Positions 4,096-7,051 of a stretch of DNA of 7,051 bases are shown here, in pieces. Each line of letters starts with the position of its first letter. The stretch's first letter is position 1. The notes under the pieces were generated by a model that made no database searches, was not told the origin of the DNA, and was given only the letters and a program-made list of their open reading frames with translations. Source of the stretch: Propionibacterium sp. (GTDB taxonomy: Bacteria > Actinomycetota > Actinomycetes > Propionibacteriales > Propionibacteriaceae); the NCBI GenBank assembly GCA_022837595.1, contig JALHFX010000192.1:1-7051 (forward strand). The letters are read 5' to 3'. A program made the position numbers and the translations under genes.

Positions 4096-7051
4096 ATGAT
4101 CGTGCCACGGCACTACGAGAATCTTCAGGTCCTGAACGAGAACACGATGCCGAGGCGCTCGTACTACGTTCCCGCATCTCGCCCGATGGGGCCGCTCGTG
4201 CGGGACCGCGAAGCCTCGGATCGGTTCCAACTCCTCAACGGCACGTGGCAGTTCCGCTACTTCGAGAGCCCCTACGACGTCCCCGAGAGCCTGATCGACG
4301 GCGTCCTTCCCGAGGCGATCGACATCCCGGTGCCGAGCGTGTGGCAGAATCTGGGCTTCGATTCGTACCAGTACACCAATATCCGCTACCCGATCCCGCT
4401 CGACCCGCCATTCGTGCCGCAGGAGAACCCATGCGGCGCCTACGTGCGCGAGTTCGAGTACCACGAGGACCCGGCGGCGCCGCGCGTGCACCTGAACTTT
4501 GAGGGCGCGGACTCCTGCCACGCGAATTCGATATCACCGAGCATCTCGTGGAAGGCACGAACCGGCTCGCCGTGCTCGTGCTCAAGTGGTGCGACGGCAC
4601 CTACCTCGAGGATCAGGACAAGTTCCGGATGAGCGGCATCTTCCGGGACGTCTATCTGCTGAAGCGGCCCGAATCGGTGGTGTTCGACTACTTCACCACC
4701 ACCGAGCTCCGCGGAGGCCACGCCACGGTGCGCGTGCGCGCCAACTACCTGGGTGCACCTGTCGCAACGCGGATCACGATCTCGGATGCGGCCGGGACCG
4801 AGGTGGCCTTCGCACAACTTGAGCCCGCCGAGGACGACGCCGATTACCCCTACCGCGCCGAACTCTCGATCGGTGATCCGCACCTCTGGACGGCCGAGGA
4901 TCCCTACCTCTATACGATGCGGCTCGAGACCGAGCGCGAGGTGATTACGGACCGGGTGGGCCTGCGGGAGATCCGTGCGGACGGCGTCGTCGTGAAGGTC
5001 AACGAACAACCGATCAAGTTGCGCGGCATCAACCGCCACGATTCCGATCCCGTCACGGGTCCGGTGATCGGCCTCGAGCAATTGCTCACGGACCTGCGCA
5101 TGATGAAGCAGCACAACTTCAACGCGATCCGCAGTAGCCACTACCCGAACTCCCCGTACTTCTACCAGTTGTGCGACGAGCTCGGCTTCTACGTGATGGC
5201 CGAGGCGGACAACGAGAGTCACGGCACCCAGTCGCAGTACCTGGCCGATTCCACGTTCGAGAATCAGGTGCGCCACTGGAACGAGCCGATCGCGGACAAC
5301 CCCGATTTCTTGCCCGCCACCCTCGATCGCACGCAGGCCTGCGTGCAGGTGCAGAAGAACCGGCCCTCGGTGGTGTTCTGGTCTCCGGGCAATGAGTGCT
5401 CGTACGGCATCACCTTCGAGGACTCGCTGCGGTGGATGAAGGAGTTCGATCCCGGGCGCCTCACGGTCTACGAGAGCTCGTTCTACGACGACGGCAAGCG
5501 GGACTACGACTACACGCACATCGATATTTACAGCCGCATGTACCCGGCGCTCACCGAGGTGTGGGAGTACCTCGGCAAGAACCCGGACAAGCCGTTTATG
5601 CTGCTCGAGTACTGCCACGCGATGGGCAACGGGCCGGGCGACTTCGAGGACTACCTCGAGGTGATCGACGCCGAGCCGGCGATGTGCGGCGGCTTCGTGT
5701 GGGAGTGGTGCGATCACGGCATCTACAAGGGCGACGCCGAGGAGGTCGACCGATCTACTACTACGGCGGCGATCACGGCGAGGACGTGCATGATGGCAAC
5801 TTCTGCCTCGATGGCCTCGTGTACCCGGACCGGCGCCCGCACACGGGCCTCTTCGAGTTCGCGAACGTGCACCGTCCTGTGCGCGTAGTGGGCTTCGACC
5901 AGGCGACGGGTGTACTCGAGCTACGGAACAGGCTCGACTTCACCGACTTGGCTGGGCTCGTGGACGTTGCCTACGAGGTGACGTGCGACGGCGAGGTCGT
6001 GGCGAACGGCGCCATTGCGGAGCTTCCTTCGATCGCACCCGGCGAGACCGGCACGGTGACGATTGACGCGGCTGCGCCCGAGGCTGGCAAGTGCTTCCTC
6101 AAGGTCACCTATTCCCTGCGCGAGGCGAACGCGCTCGTTCCGGCCGGGCACGTGCTCGGCTTCGACGAGGTCCCGCTTGAGAACGCGGACGGGCGCAACC
6201 AGCGTGCAGCCGAGCTGCTCGCGGCGGAGGCCGCGGGAGCAGCACCCGAGGTGAGCGCCACGGATCGCTATCTCACAATCACGGGGGAGGCCTTCGAGTA
6301 CGTGCTCGATCGCACCACCGGCCTATTCTCGTCCATGAAGTTCGCGGGTGAGGACGTGCTGACGCGACCGATGGAGCTGAACATCTGGCGCGCCCCCACC
6401 GATAACGACATGTACCTGAAGTTGAAGTGGATCGCCGCGCGCTACCACCGGGCGAAGGCTCGTGCCTACAGCACGGAGTTCTCCCAGGGGGACGGCAGCG
6501 TGACGATCACGGCCAGCATGTCGCTGGTGGCACCCGTCGTGCAGCCGATGGCCCGGATTGAGACGGTGTGGCGGATCGAGAGCTCGGGTGCCGTGCACGT
6601 GACGATGGACGTGCGGCGTGCCCCGGAGTTCCCCGAGCTGCCGCGGTTCGGCCTGCGCCTCTTCGTGGATTCGGGCATGGACCGGGTCACCTACGCCGGG
6701 CTTGGTCCGTTTGAAAGCTACGCCGATAAGCACCGGGCCAGCTCGTACGGCCGTTTTTCTGCCACGGTGGCCGAGCTTCACGAGGACTACATCCGGCCGC
6801 AGGAGAACGGAAGCCACTGCGGCTGCGACTTCGTGGAACTCGCTGGCGGCAACCGCACGATCACCGCGGTGAGCGGGACGAGCTTCAGCTTCAACGCCTC
6901 GCAGTACACGCAGGAGGAGCTCGCGGCCAAGGCGCACAACGTAGAACTCGTCCCCTCAGGAGACACCGTGTGGTGCCTCGACTATGCACAAAACGGCATC
7001 GGCTCGAACAGCTGCGGCCCCGAGGTGCTCCCCAAGTATCGGCTCGACGCC
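4096..7051 (+). pseudogene. lacZ: Beta-galactosidase, GH2 LacZ type, with two frame-disrupting deletions; 3' end outside window
   Basis: LacZ hydrolyses lactose and other beta-galactosides in the cytoplasm. Three consecutive frames together give a nearly full-length protein. Frame one (4096-4518, 141 residues) has the N-terminal part and sugar-binding domain, with NGTWQFRYF, PSVWQNLGF and NPCGAYVREFEY, ending FEGADSC. A deletion moves reading to a second frame from about 4521, starting EFDITEHLVEGTNRLAVLVLKW and running to about 5750. This holds DGTYLEDQDKFRMSGIFRDV, the RGINRHD and NESHG motifs, the acid/base glutamate in FWSPGNE (5394-5396) and the nucleophile glutamate in LLEYCHAMGN (5607-5609). 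A second shift leads to a third frame from about 5753, starting IYYYGGDHGED and covering the linker and the small-chain domain with IWRAPTDND, GPFESYADKHR, YIRPQENG and LDYAQNGIGSNSCGP. The frame is still open at 7051, probably within a few tens of residues of the stop. Conservation outside the breaks suggests recent inactivation or sequencing error. Confidence 0.9.

Noticed and set aside
4440..5717. Long minus-strand open frame (425 codons) opposite lacZ
   Set aside because: It is antisense to well-conserved LacZ sequence, is rich in R, H, V and L as expected for a GC-rich shadow, and has no recognisable motif.
5741..5758. Programmed ribosomal frameshift in lacZ
   Set aside because: No slippery heptamer or downstream structure is apparent, and the first break needs about 55 missing bases, which recoding cannot explain.

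Overview
The window looks like chromosomal DNA from a high-GC Gram-positive bacterium (Actinomycetota). The evidence is GC near 65% in the two flanking coding regions, a tRNA-Ala without encoded CCA, GTG start use with a -10 box placed for a leaderless mRNA, an IS1249-like transposase remnant, and a GH2 beta-galactosidase of the long LacZ type seen in bifidobacteria and actinomycetes. The genus cannot be fixed from this stretch.

Layout, left to right. A tRNA-Ala(CGC) is followed at once by a perfect palindrome and about 480 bases without a convincing gene. A plus-strand membrane transporter of the TDT (TehA/Mae1-like) family follows, at 625-1659. Then come about 560 non-coding bases unusually rich in inverted repeats: a 26-bp near-perfect palindrome, an 88-bp element with 27-base arms, and a 163-bp element with 20-base ends. 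On the minus strand lies a low-GC segment encoding a penicillin-binding-protein-like serine hydrolase (2220-3317) with damaged ends. Upstream of it, also on the minus strand, is the 5' part of an IS1249-like transposase (about 3832 to 3482) with an internal stop. A 23-bp tandem duplication and a good ribosome binding site then lead into a plus-strand lacZ gene that runs off the right end.

The strongest overall observation is decay. The transposase has a nonsense codon and is truncated. lacZ has two frame-disrupting deletions, one of about 55 bases. The serine hydrolase appears to have lost the middle of its C-terminal membrane domain and changed frame. The transporter appears to lack a short conserved stretch before its last helix. 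The low-GC hydrolase, IS remnant and inverted repeats sit together between genes of normal composition, which suggests a decayed insertion. The genes do not form an operon or a shared pathway. I see no new defence or mobile system. The most interesting unexplained items are the inverted-repeat cluster at 1772-2224 and the repeated pattern of internal deletions.
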